Assembly: GCA_946187555.1 (NCBI GenBank)
Contig: CAMHQP010000006.1
Coordinates: 1-56,977, forward strand
Reading direction: 5' to 3'
DNA: 56,977 nt
DNA from: an uncultured Bacteroidales bacterium
Lineage (GTDB): Bacteria; Bacteroidota; Bacteroidia; Bacteroidales; Paludibacteraceae
Each line of letters begins with the position of its first letter. Position 1 is the stretch's first letter. Shown piece after piece: positions 9,175 through 16,963 of this stretch. Made by a program: the position numbers and the translations under genes. The notes beneath the pieces were generated by a model. The model worked only from the letters and a program-made list of their open reading frames with translations, made no database searches and was not told the origin of the DNA.

Positions 9175-9726
9175 ATGATATACATTTTTTGTGCGCCTTC
9201 GGGCAGTGGTAAATCGACGATGGTCAAGCACTTGTTGACCATGCACCCGGATCTGTTTGAACTCTCTGTGTCCTGCACAACGCGTGCGCCGCGCGGCGAG
9301 GAGGTACATGGCCGCGAGTACTATTTTATCTCCGTGGAGGAATTCCAGAAACGCATCGATAACGATGACTTCATCGAGTTCGAGCAGGTGTACGATGGCC
9401 TCTATTACGGTACGCTCAAAGAGGAGATCGATCGTATCGAAGCGGATGGAAGACAGGTCTTGTTCGATGTCGATGTAAAAGGTGGACTGAACCTCAAACG
9501 TATCCTCGGCGATAAAGCCACCTCTATCTTCATCTGCCCGCCTTCCATTGATGAGTTACGCCGTCGACTCGAAGGACGTGGTGACACCAGCCCCGAGATG
9601 ATCGAGAAACGTCTTGCGAAGGCAGAATTTGAGATGAGTTTTCAACCGCAGTTCGATAAGGTAGTCGTGAACGATGACCTGACCCACGCTTTTGAGCAGT
9701 TGGATGCAATCATAGAAGGAAAGTGA
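9175..9726 (+). CDS. gmk: Guanylate kinase
   Basis: A 183-residue cytoplasmic enzyme that phosphorylates GMP to GDP with ATP. The P-loop is APSGSGKST (about 7-15), followed by the GMP-binding region SCTTRAPRGEEVHGREYYF and the lid-type segment RRRLEGRGDTSPEMIEKRL. Length matches the family. The ATG follows two GTAACCC units that separate it from yicC. The final TGA overlaps the GTG start of folC by 4 nt. Confidence 0.97.
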   Translation: MIYIFCAPSGSGKSTMVKHLLTMHPDLFELSVSCTTRAPRGEEVHGREYYFISVEEFQKRIDNDDFIEFEQVYDGLYYGTLKEEIDRIEADGRQVLFDVDVKGGLNLKRILGDKATSIFICPPSIDELRRRLEGRGDTSPEMIEKRLAKAEFEMSFQPQFDKVVVNDDLTHAFEQLDAIIEGK

Positions 9727-10952
9727 CTTATAGCGAAGCCATAGAATACTTGTACAACGCCCGCCCGCCGTTTCATCAGGTTGGTGCGAGTGCATACAAA
9801 CCCGGGTTGGAGAACACACTCCGACTGATGGAGCATGTAGGCAATCCCCACGAGCACTTGATGGCGATTCATGTGGCAGGTACCAACGGAAAGGGTTCAA
9901 CCTCGCATCTCATCGCTGCGGCTTTGCAGGCTTCGGGACGCAAAGTGGGATTATTCACCAGCCCCCATCTGGTCTCCCTCACCGAACGCATCCGCATCAA
10001 CGGTGTTCCCATCCCCGAAGAGACGGTCGCGGCATTTGTCACCGAGCACAAAGACTTCCTGGATGCGACACAACCTTCTTTTTTTGAGACCATGACGGCA
10101 CTCGGCTTCTGGTATTTCGTGCAACAGAAGGTCGATATAGCGGTGGTAGAAGTGGGACTCGGCGGACGACTCGACAGTACAAATGTACTGACGCCGATCT
10201 TGTCGGTTATCACGAACATCGGGCTCGACCACACGGAGTTTCTGGGCAACACGCTGACACAGATAGCGAAGGAGAAAGCAGGCATCATCAAACCCGGTGT
10301 ACCGGTAGTCATCGGCGAATCCCACCCGCAGACCATCAATGTGTTCCTGTCGAAAGCACAGGAATGCGGTTCGGACATCTGGTTTGCCGACCAATGTGAG
10401 TACCTGCGCCGCACACGACTCAAAGTAGCCCCCGAATGCGAGCTGAAGGGGATTTACCAGGAGCACAACTTACAGACGGCCTTTGTGGCATTAAGAGCAA
10501 TCAGTATTCAGTATTCAGCAATCAGAGAAGGCTTCGCTCATGTCTGTACGATGACGGGACTGCGTGGTCGTTGGGAGATCCTACGCAAAGAACCGCTCGT
10601 CATCTGTGACACAGGGCATAACAGTCATGGACTGCAGTACGTCGCGCGGCAACTGAAGGAACTGCCCAACCCGCATATATACATCGTCTTCGGCATGGTG
10701 AACGACAAAGACACCGAGGTCGTCATGCAACTCATGCCTGCGGGCGAGCGGTATCATTATATCTTCACGCGCCCGAACACGCAACGCGCACGTAGGGCAC
10801 AAGAGATGCTCGCGCTCTGGGGGAAGGAAGGCATCGCTATCGACGACCCGCAAGAGGCGTTCGCCTATGCCAAGGCCAAGGCTAAAGCCGAAGATGCCAT
10901 CTTTATCGGAGGAAGCAATTACCTCGTAGGGGAGGCAATAAATACAATATAG
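9723..10952 (+). CDS. folC: Bifunctional folylpolyglutamate synthase/dihydrofolate synthase
   Basis: A 409-residue ligase of the Mur family that adds glutamate to dihydropteroate and folates. The start is GTG, overlapping the gmk stop (GTGA). The P-loop HVAGTNGKGSTSHL (about 48-61), VVEVGLGGRLDSTN, the Mg-site region TNIGLDHTEFLG and CDTGHNSHG are diagnostic. A four-unit heptamer array (10499-10526) encodes AISIQYSAIRE in the linker near the C-terminal domain. It is the last gene of the tightly overlapped series; 55 nt follow before the next gene. Confidence 0.95.
   Translation: MTYSEAIEYLYNARPPFHQVGASAYKPGLENTLRLMEHVGNPHEHLMAIHVAGTNGKGSTSHLIAAALQASGRKVGLFTSPHLVSLTERIRINGVPIPEETVAAFVTEHKDFLDATQPSFFETMTALGFWYFVQQKVDIAVVEVGLGGRLDSTNVLTPILSVITNIGLDHTEFLGNTLTQIAKEKAGIIKPGVPVVIGESHPQTINVFLSKAQECGSDIWFADQCEYLRRTRLKVAPECELKGIYQEHNLQTAFVALRAISIQYSAIREGFAHVCTMTGLRGRWEILRKEPLVICDTGHNSHGLQYVARQLKELPNPHIYIVFGMVNDKDTEVVMQLMPAGERYHYIFTRPNTQRARRAQEMLALWGKEGIAIDDPQEAFAYAKAKAKAEDAIFIGGSNYLVGEAINTI
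10499..10526. repeat. Heptamer array, AWTCAGN x4 (in folC)
   Basis: Four units sharing TCAG in one phase, in frame in folC (SIQYSAI). Confidence 0.85.
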
Positions 10953-11007
10953 GAGGAAACCGAAAATCCTGAAACAGAGTAGGTGCCATTTTAAATCACA
11001 TTTATTT

Positions 11008-11484
11008 ATGAAAAAATCCATTTTATTCACTTTCGTTGCAGTAGGTTTGTGCTTATCTGCATGTAAGGCTCCGTCCACAGTGTATTCGACCCGTACGGCT
11101 CGTTCGCAAGAGATGCCGGTAGAGACCTGGAGTTCTTGGACAACGGCTGATCTGGACGTTTCCGACCAACGTGTTAAGCTGACGATTGCTATTCCGCAAG
11201 ACCCCAGTATTATCGTTTCGGAGGCGCAGTACAAAGAGAACGCTATCGGCGAATTGCTGGAGAAGAGCAATGCAGACGTATTGGTTAACCCGATGTTCAA
11301 GATGGACTATCGCAACGGTCGTCTGGAGAGCATTACGGTAAGCGGTTATCCGGCAAAACATCGTAATTTCCGCACTATCTCGTTCGAAGAGCAAACTCAG
11401 TATCTGATAGACAAAGCGAAAGCTGTAAACGCACCGCAGATCGTTATCAACGGTGGTGAGATCATTAACGAGGTTCAAAAATAA
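11008..11484 (+). CDS. Lipoprotein of unknown function, paralogue of the next gene's N-terminal half
   Basis: A 158-residue exported lipoprotein with a type II signal peptide and lipobox LSAC, lipidated cysteine C19. After the cysteine come RTARSQ, a stretch containing LLEKSNADVLVNPMF and the ending SGYPAKHRNFRT. The same sequence of motifs is found in the first half of the gene that follows (11491-12525), so they are tandem paralogues. The genes are 6 nt apart and surely cotranscribed. I see no promoter of the usual type directly upstream. Function is unknown. Confidence 0.8.
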   Translation: MKKSILFTFVAVGLCLSACKAPSTVYSTRTARSQEMPVETWSSWTTADLDVSDQRVKLTIAIPQDPSIIVSEAQYKENAIGELLEKSNADVLVNPMFKMDYRNGRLESITVSGYPAKHRNFRTISFEEQTQYLIDKAKAVNAPQIVINGGEIINEVQK

Positions 11485-11490
11485 TGTAGT

Positions 11491-12525
11491 ATGAAACATA
11501 TTCGCATATTCATAGCACTGGTTATCCTGGCGGGTATGTCTTCTTGTAGCATCCCCAGCGTAACTACGACGAACCGTACTGCTCGGTCGTTTGTGATCGA
11601 GACGGACATCCAGCAGATGCCGACGGTAGCGGATCTCGTAGTGGATACCGTTTATGTGCGTAAGGATACGACTTGGACGAATACCGCCAAGTCGATCACG
11701 ACCAAAGCGGCCATGCGCGAATTGCTGATCGGTGCGATGATGGAGAAAGCTAATGCGGACGTCATCATCCAACCGCGCGAGAACCTCGTGGTCAAAGCGC
11801 AGTCCTCGAAGCAACTGCTGCGTATGGAGATCTACGGCTATCCGGCTCGTTATCGCAATTTCCGTACGGCTACCGAAGAAGACCTGCGTATCCTCAACGG
11901 CATTGATCCCCAACCGGCTAACTACAACACGATCTATATCGGTGGTGGTTACCAATCGGCGCCTGCCGTGACTCCTGCCGTAGGCAACGTAACGAAGGCT
12001 ATCACGCCTGCTCCCGAAGTACCGGCGAAGCCCAAGAAAGCAGGTTATCTGCGCAATCCGTTCTATACCTCCATCGAAGCAGGTTATAACCTGTTCTTCC
12101 CCATCACCGGAGAGGCGGAGATCTCGCACGGATTCCTGATCAACAACAGCTATTTATGGCGCATGAAAAACCCGCATATCTTCGAAGGTTTCGGTGTGGG
12201 TTTGAACACGATGCTGGATAAATATTATCGTGAATGGTTTATACCGATCTATTGGCACAACCGCTTCTACTGGTCTAAGACTAAAGTTGCTCCGTTCTTT
12301 GACTTCCGCCTCGGTGCCTTCCTGGGCGCATCGGAATGGAAATCCATGAGCAGCTGGCATAGCGAGTTCATGGGAGGTATGTACTATGCTGCCTTCCTCG
12401 GACTCGAGTTCGGTAAGCACGTCAACCTCGCCGTCGGTTCTGACCAATTCTTTGGTAGTATAGCCGGTTCAGGAGATGCATTATTCACGCTCAATGTATG
12501 CGCAAAGGTAGGTATTAATTTCTAA
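11491..12525 (+). CDS. Lipoprotein with a C-terminal barrel-like domain
   Basis: A 344-residue protein with lipobox MSSC (C19). Residues 20-150 repeat the layout of the preceding lipoprotein (RTARS, MMEKANADVIIQP, YGYPARYRNFRT). A Pro/Ala-rich linker (about 160-185) leads to a C-terminal domain of short amphipathic strands (FYTSIEAGYNLFFP, APFFDFRLGAFLG, YAAFLGLEFGKHVNLAVG) ending in INF, like a small outer-membrane barrel. The last 11 nt overlap nadD, which runs the other way; the only good terminator for this gene lies 50 nt inside nadD (12575-12603). Confidence 0.75.
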   Translation: MKHIRIFIALVILAGMSSCSIPSVTTTNRTARSFVIETDIQQMPTVADLVVDTVYVRKDTTWTNTAKSITTKAAMRELLIGAMMEKANADVIIQPRENLVVKAQSSKQLLRMEIYGYPARYRNFRTATEEDLRILNGIDPQPANYNTIYIGGGYQSAPAVTPAVGNVTKAITPAPEVPAKPKKAGYLRNPFYTSIEAGYNLFFPITGEAEISHGFLINNSYLWRMKNPHIFEGFGVGLNTMLDKYYREWFIPIYWHNRFYWSKTKVAPFFDFRLGAFLGASEWKSMSSWHSEFMGGMYYAAFLGLEFGKHVNLAVGSDQFFGSIAGSGDALFTLNVCAKVGINF

Positions 12526-13033
12526 TCGCCTTCTCCCGTATTTGTGTAGAAGACACATCGAAATACGGTGCATCAGCCAGGAATGTAATGTTCCTGGCTT
12601 TTTGTATGCAAGCAGGTCGAGAGGTTTCACTTCCGTGGCGCGGATAAACAAAAATCCGGAAGTTTTCGAGAATATATTCATACTCGCGCCAATGGTCGAA
12701 GATAGCGAGGTTGTCTTCGCCGATAAGAAGGGTAAACTCGTGCTCGGGATAGGCTTTTTGTAGTGCACGCAGGGTATTCGCCGTGTAAGAAGGGCGGGGA
12801 AGACCAAACTCAAAATCCGAAGCCACCAGTCCGGGGATGTCTTTTATCGCTTCCCTTACTGCCGCCAAGCGCTCCTCTTCGGGGGCGAGTATACCGGCGG
12901 GTTTGAGGGGATTATTCGGGCTGACGAGCAGCCACACTTCATCGAGGTCGGTATGCTCGATGACCCACTTCGCCAAGCCCACATGCCCGAAATGCACGGG
13001 GTTGAAACTGCCGCCGTAGATGCCTATGTTCAT
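12515..13033 (-). CDS. nadD: Nicotinate-nucleotide adenylyltransferase
   Basis: A 172-residue enzyme that joins NaMN and ATP to form deamido-NAD. The nucleotidyltransferase signature GIYGGSFNPVHFGHVGLA (4-21) includes the catalytic (H/T)xGH motif, and the C-terminal SSTQIR is the second signature. The ATG overlaps the dnaE stop (ATGA), so nadD is the second gene of the dnaE transcript. The 3' end overlaps the converging lipoprotein gene by 11 nt. Confidence 0.95.
   Translation of the reverse strand: MNIGIYGGSFNPVHFGHVGLAKWVIEHTDLDEVWLLVSPNNPLKPAGILAPEEERLAAVREAIKDIPGLVASDFEFGLPRPSYTANTLRALQKAYPEHEFTLLIGEDNLAIFDHWREYEYILENFRIFVYPRHGSETSRPACIQKARNITFLADAPYFDVSSTQIREKAIRN
12575..12603 (+). terminator. 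Intrinsic terminator of the lipoprotein pair, inside antisense nadD
   Basis: A perfect 9-bp stem AGCCAGGAA (12575-12583) / TTCCTGGCT (12591-12599) with a 7-nt loop is followed by TTTT on the plus strand. It lies about 50 nt after the plus-strand stop and entirely inside the nadD coding sequence, where it encodes part of ARNITFLADA. Confidence 0.65.
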
Positions 13034-16000
13034 TGTTTGGTGATGGCGTTAAAATCCAGTACGCCGTCGGTGCGTTTGTCCACCAGCCATTTATAGAACC
13101 TCGGCGTGACGTGAATCGCGTTGGAGCGGCTGGTGAGCGCTACCTGATGGTGGTTGATGGGGTTGAAGATCGATACATGCAGTCGTCCGTTACCGCGGTT
13201 GGCCTTGATCTCATCCGCCAGTTCGTCGATCAGTTCGTTATTGACCTGATCCAGATTGAGACGTATATTGATACCCTCGGTGCGCTTGTCTTGCACCTCG
13301 TTGAGCATGGTCACACTCTGCACGACGAACTCAAACTCCGCCGACTCGTCCGGTGCTTCACGGAACCATTTCTGTCCGGCACCTTTCTGCTGTACCACAC
13401 CCGTGACAAGCACGTACAGGTCTTTGAGCATCATATGAGCGAACTGGCTGTAGGCGTTACCAAAGAGCGCGAACTCGTATGTACCCGTGTAGTCGGTGAT
13501 GACATAGCGGCCGTAGGGGTTGCCTTTTTGACTGATGCGCTGCTCCGCCGACGTGATGATACCGCCGATGAGACAGGCCTGGTTCTTATGCTTGCTTAGG
13601 AATTCGGACGGGATGATCTTCGCTTCGTCCGGCTCGGCGGCCAACTCCTGTTTGATACGAACCTCCGCGTCCTTGCGGACGTCGGGTCTGCGCCATAACT
13701 CAAACTGCGTCAACTCATTCGCCGTCACGTTGCATAACTCACGTACCTCGTACTCATACTCGTCCAGCGGGTGAGCCGACAGGTAGATACCAATCAGATC
13801 TTTCTCTTTGTTGAGCCGCTCGATCGTGTTCCAGCGCGGCACTTGCGGTAAGTCCGGATGTTTGATCTCGATAGCGATATCGAAATCCGAGAAGAGCGAA
13901 TTGGTGTTGCTTGCTTGGTCGGCCTGCCATTTCTGACCGTAGTTCATTAGCAGATCGAGACCCGACTGACCGCTTTCATCTACGCCGAAGAACTGCTCGC
14001 GATACAGGTCTTTGAAGCACTCGAAAGCACCCGCTTGTGCGAGGTTCTCAATCGTCTTGCGGTTACAACTCTGCAGGTTGACGCGCTCCAAGAAATCGTA
14101 TATATCTTTGTACTTACCATTCTTCTCGCGCTCGGTGATGATGGCATCCGCTGCTCCTTCGCCGACACCCTTGATACCACCCAGACCGAAACGTATCGCA
14201 CCCTCTTTGTTGACCGTGAAGGTCAACTCCGATTCGTTCACGTCCGGCTCTAAGACGCTAAGGCCGAGCGCTTTGCATTCGTCCATCAACTTCGTCACCT
14301 CTTTGATATCGTCCTTATGGACGGTGAGGTTCGCCGCCATGAATTCTGCCGGGTAATGCGCTTTGAGATAACCTGTCTGGTACGCTACCCACGAGTAGCA
14401 GGCTGCGTGCGATTTATTGAAAGCGTATGATGCGAATTTTTCCCAGTCTGCCCAGATCTTATTGAGCGTTTTCTCGTCATGTCCGTTGGCTTTACCGCCG
14501 TCCATGAACTTGTCCTTGAGCGATGCCAATACCGCCATCTGCTTCTTTCCCATGGCTTTACGGAGCTTGTCGCTCTCGCCGCGGGTGAAGTTAGCCAGCA
14601 GTCGGCTCAGCAGCATGACCTGCTCCTGATAAACCGTCACACCGTAGGTGTCCTTGAGGTATTTCTCCATCACGGGGATGTCGTACGTCACCTCTTCGAG
14701 TCCTTGCTTACGCTTGATGAACTGCGGGATATAATCCATCGGACCCGGTCGGTAGAGGGCGTTCATAGCTATGAGGTCACCAATGACGGTGGGCTTCAAC
14801 TCACGCAGGTATTTCTGCATACCCGCCGACTCGAACTGGAACACCGCTACTGTCCTTCCTTCCTGGAAGAGCTTGTACGTCAACTCGTCGTCGATAGGTA
14901 TATGATCGATGTCGATATCGATGCCGTGTGCTTTCTTGATGTTACGCAGACACTCCTTGATAATCGTCAGCGTGATGAGTCCCAAGAAGTCCATCTTGAT
15001 CAGACCCACACTCTCCACTACATGCCCGTCGTATTCCGTCACCAGCACACGCTTCTTGCTGTTCTTATCCTCCACCGAAGACAGCGGTGCGAAGTTCGTC
15101 AGGTCGTCTGCACCGATAATCACGCCGCAGGCGTGGACACCCACTTGCCGGATAGTGCCCTCCAAGCGCGCCGCGTACTCGAGCATCGAGCGTGTGTTCG
15201 GATCACCCGTCTCATATTCGCGCTTCAACTCCTCGATGTACTTATAGCAGTTCTTGAGGTTCACCTTCGGACGCTTGGCGTCTTTGGGCAGGTCTTTCAA
15301 TACGCTATCCGGGAAATCGCGATCAGGCACGTAACTCTTCAACTCGTTCACGAACGCCAACGGTACTTGCTGCACACGCCCTACATCCGCAAGCGCCGAC
15401 TTGGTTGCCATCTTGCCGTAGGTCACGATATGCGCCACATGCGTCTCGCCGTACTTACGGCTCACGTAGTCCAGCACTTTGCCGCGACCGCAATCCTCGA
15501 AGTCGGTATCGATATCAGGGAGCGAAATACGGTCGGGATTCAAGAAACGCTCGAACAGCAAGTCGTACTTGAGCGGATCCAGATCCGTGATCTTCAGACA
15601 GTAAGCCACCACCGATCCTGCCGCACTACCACGACCGGGTCCAACGGACACATCGAGTTCCTCACGCGCCGCACGGATGAAGTCCATCACGATCAGGAAG
15701 TAGCCCGGGAAACCCATCGAGATGATGGTGTTGAGCTCGAACTCGATACGCTCTTTCAGCTCGTCGTCCGTTGCTAGACGCTCCTCGCCGTAGCGCTGTT
15801 TCGCACCCTCCATCGTCAGGTAGCGCAGGTACGCACTTTCGAACGCCAGACGGTCGGGGTAGTCTTCTTCTTTACCGAACGAAGCCGGGATGTCGAACTT
15901 CGGCATGATCGGTCCATGGTCGATGTCATACACCTCCACCTTATCCACGATCTCCTGCGTGTTCGCCAATGCCTCCGGGATATCGGCAAAGATCTCCGCC

Positions 16001-16827
16001 ATCTCTTCCGGCGTCTTGATCCACTCCTGCTTCGTATAGTGCATTCGGTTGACGTCGTTCACGAAGTGGTTCGTGCTCAGACAGATCAACCGGTCGTGCG
16101 CTTCCGCATCCTCTTCGTTCACAAAGTGCGCATCGTTTGTTGCGATAACCTTGATGCCGTATTTCTTGGCTAATTCAATTAAAATCGGGTTGACCTGTTT
16201 CTGCCGTTCATAGACCTCTACATCGGCGCCCGGCTTCTGTGTCTCGTGGCGCTGCAGCTCGATATAATAGTCCTCGCCGAAGAGGTTCTTGAACCATTTC
16301 ACCGTTTCTTCCGCTTCAGTAAAATCTCCTCCCTTGGCGATGCCCTCGAGGATCTTCTGCGGCAACTCACCACCCAGACAAGCCGAGCAGCAGATGATGC
16401 CTTCGTGCCAGCGTTCCAGCAGCTCTTTATCGATACGCGGGGTGTGATAGAACGCATCGGACATGTAACCATGCGACACGAGGCGGCAGAGGTTATGATA
16501 GCCCTCCATGTTCTTCGCCAGCAGAATAAGGTGCCAACCCGAGCGGTCGATGGAGTAGGTACGTCCCTCGCCGTTGACGGCCTTGTCGTCCGTCATCGAG
16601 TGACGTCCGCGACGGGCACAGTAGGCCTCCGTACCCACGATGGGCTTGAAGCCTTCTTTCTTCTTGCAGTAGTCCAGCAGGTCTTTGATGCCGTACATGT
16701 TTCCATGGTCGGTCAGCGCCACGGCGTTCATGCCGGAGTCGATACATTTATCCACTATCTCTTCCACTTTCGACAAACCGTCCAGCAGCGAGTAGTGCGA
16801 GTGCACATGTAAATGCGTAAAGTTCAT
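13030..16827 (-). CDS. dnaE: DNA polymerase III subunit alpha
   Basis: The replicative polymerase, 1265 residues from the ATG at 16827 (MNFTHLHVHSHYSLLDG). An in-frame ATG 21 nt upstream at 16848 would lie within the -7 box, so it is rejected. The PHP domain opens with HLHVHSHYS. The palm contains GPGRGSAAGS (about 392-401) and the catalytic PDIDTDF (about 435-441). The helix-hairpin-helix segment GLGGIKGVGEGAADAI and a C-terminal OB-fold region (LIGGIITSAEQRISQKGNPYG) follow in the usual DnaE1 order. Its promoter faces that of the GH3 gene, and a 14-bp palindrome lies between its -7 box and start codon. Confidence 0.97.
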   Translation of the reverse strand: MNFTHLHVHSHYSLLDGLSKVEEIVDKCIDSGMNAVALTDHGNMYGIKDLLDYCKKKEGFKPIVGTEAYCARRGRHSMTDDKAVNGEGRTYSIDRSGWHLILLAKNMEGYHNLCRLVSHGYMSDAFYHTPRIDKELLERWHEGIICCSACLGGELPQKILEGIAKGGDFTEAEETVKWFKNLFGEDYYIELQRHETQKPGADVEVYERQKQVNPILIELAKKYGIKVIATNDAHFVNEEDAEAHDRLICLSTNHFVNDVNRMHYTKQEWIKTPEEMAEIFADIPEALANTQEIVDKVEVYDIDHGPIMPKFDIPASFGKEEDYPDRLAFESAYLRYLTMEGAKQRYGEERLATDDELKERIEFELNTIISMGFPGYFLIVMDFIRAAREELDVSVGPGRGSAAGSVVAYCLKITDLDPLKYDLLFERFLNPDRISLPDIDTDFEDCGRGKVLDYVSRKYGETHVAHIVTYGKMATKSALADVGRVQQVPLAFVNELKSYVPDRDFPDSVLKDLPKDAKRPKVNLKNCYKYIEELKREYETGDPNTRSMLEYAARLEGTIRQVGVHACGVIIGADDLTNFAPLSSVEDKNSKKRVLVTEYDGHVVESVGLIKMDFLGLITLTIIKECLRNIKKAHGIDIDIDHIPIDDELTYKLFQEGRTVAVFQFESAGMQKYLRELKPTVIGDLIAMNALYRPGPMDYIPQFIKRKQGLEEVTYDIPVMEKYLKDTYGVTVYQEQVMLLSRLLANFTRGESDKLRKAMGKKQMAVLASLKDKFMDGGKANGHDEKTLNKIWADWEKFASYAFNKSHAACYSWVAYQTGYLKAHYPAEFMAANLTVHKDDIKEVTKLMDECKALGLSVLEPDVNESELTFTVNKEGAIRFGLGGIKGVGEGAADAIITEREKNGKYKDIYDFLERVNLQSCNRKTIENLAQAGAFECFKDLYREQFFGVDESGQSGLDLLMNYGQKWQADQASNTNSLFSDFDIAIEIKHPDLPQVPRWNTIERLNKEKDLIGIYLSAHPLDEYEYEVRELCNVTANELTQFELWRRPDVRKDAEVRIKQELAAEPDEAKIIPSEFLSKHKNQACLIGGIITSAEQRISQKGNPYGRYVITDYTGTYEFALFGNAYSQFAHMMLKDLYVLVTGVVQQKGAGQKWFREAPDESAEFEFVVQSVTMLNEVQDKRTEGINIRLNLDQVNNELIDELADEIKANRGNGRLHVSIFNPINHHQVALTSRSNAIHVTPRFYKWLVDKRTDGVLDFNAITKQ

Positions 16828-16830
16828 ACA

Positions 16831-16844
16831 ATCCAAATTTGGAT
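16831..16844. promoter_or_regulatory. Palindrome at the dnaE transcription start
   Basis: ATCCAAATTTGGAT is a perfect 14-bp palindrome between the dnaE -7 box and the start codon, where the transcript should begin. It could be an operator. Its AT-rich centre means chance cannot be excluded. Confidence 0.35.
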
Positions 16845-16845
16845 G

Positions 16846-16876
16846 CAAATTTACTACAAATTTTTTAAATTTGCAA
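16846..16876 (-). promoter_or_regulatory. dnaE-nadD promoter
   Basis: On the minus strand, -33 TTG (16876-16874) and -7 TAAATTTG (16853-16846) have a 20-nt spacer. The -7 box is followed by GCATCC. The start codon is 19 nt further on. Confidence 0.7.
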
Positions 16877-16914
16877 GCATTGCCGCATTTTTCTCAAAAA
16901 AGTCCCGCATATAT

Positions 16915-16945
16915 TTGCATATGTGCAAAAAATATCGTACCTTTG
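16915..16945 (+). promoter_or_regulatory. Promoter of the GH3-HAD-acyltransferase operon
   Basis: The -33 TTG (16915-16917) and -7 TACCTTTG (16938-16945) have a 20-nt spacer. The -33 begins TTGCATATGTGCAA, a near-palindrome shared with two other promoters in the window. The ATG is at 16964. Confidence 0.8.
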
Positions 16946-16963
16946 TGCCCAAATTGTGTTGTT

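Noticed and set aside
14479..15777. 432-codon plus-strand open frame opposite dnaE
   Set aside because: It lies wholly within the conserved DnaE coding region and has a composition typical of an antisense shadow.
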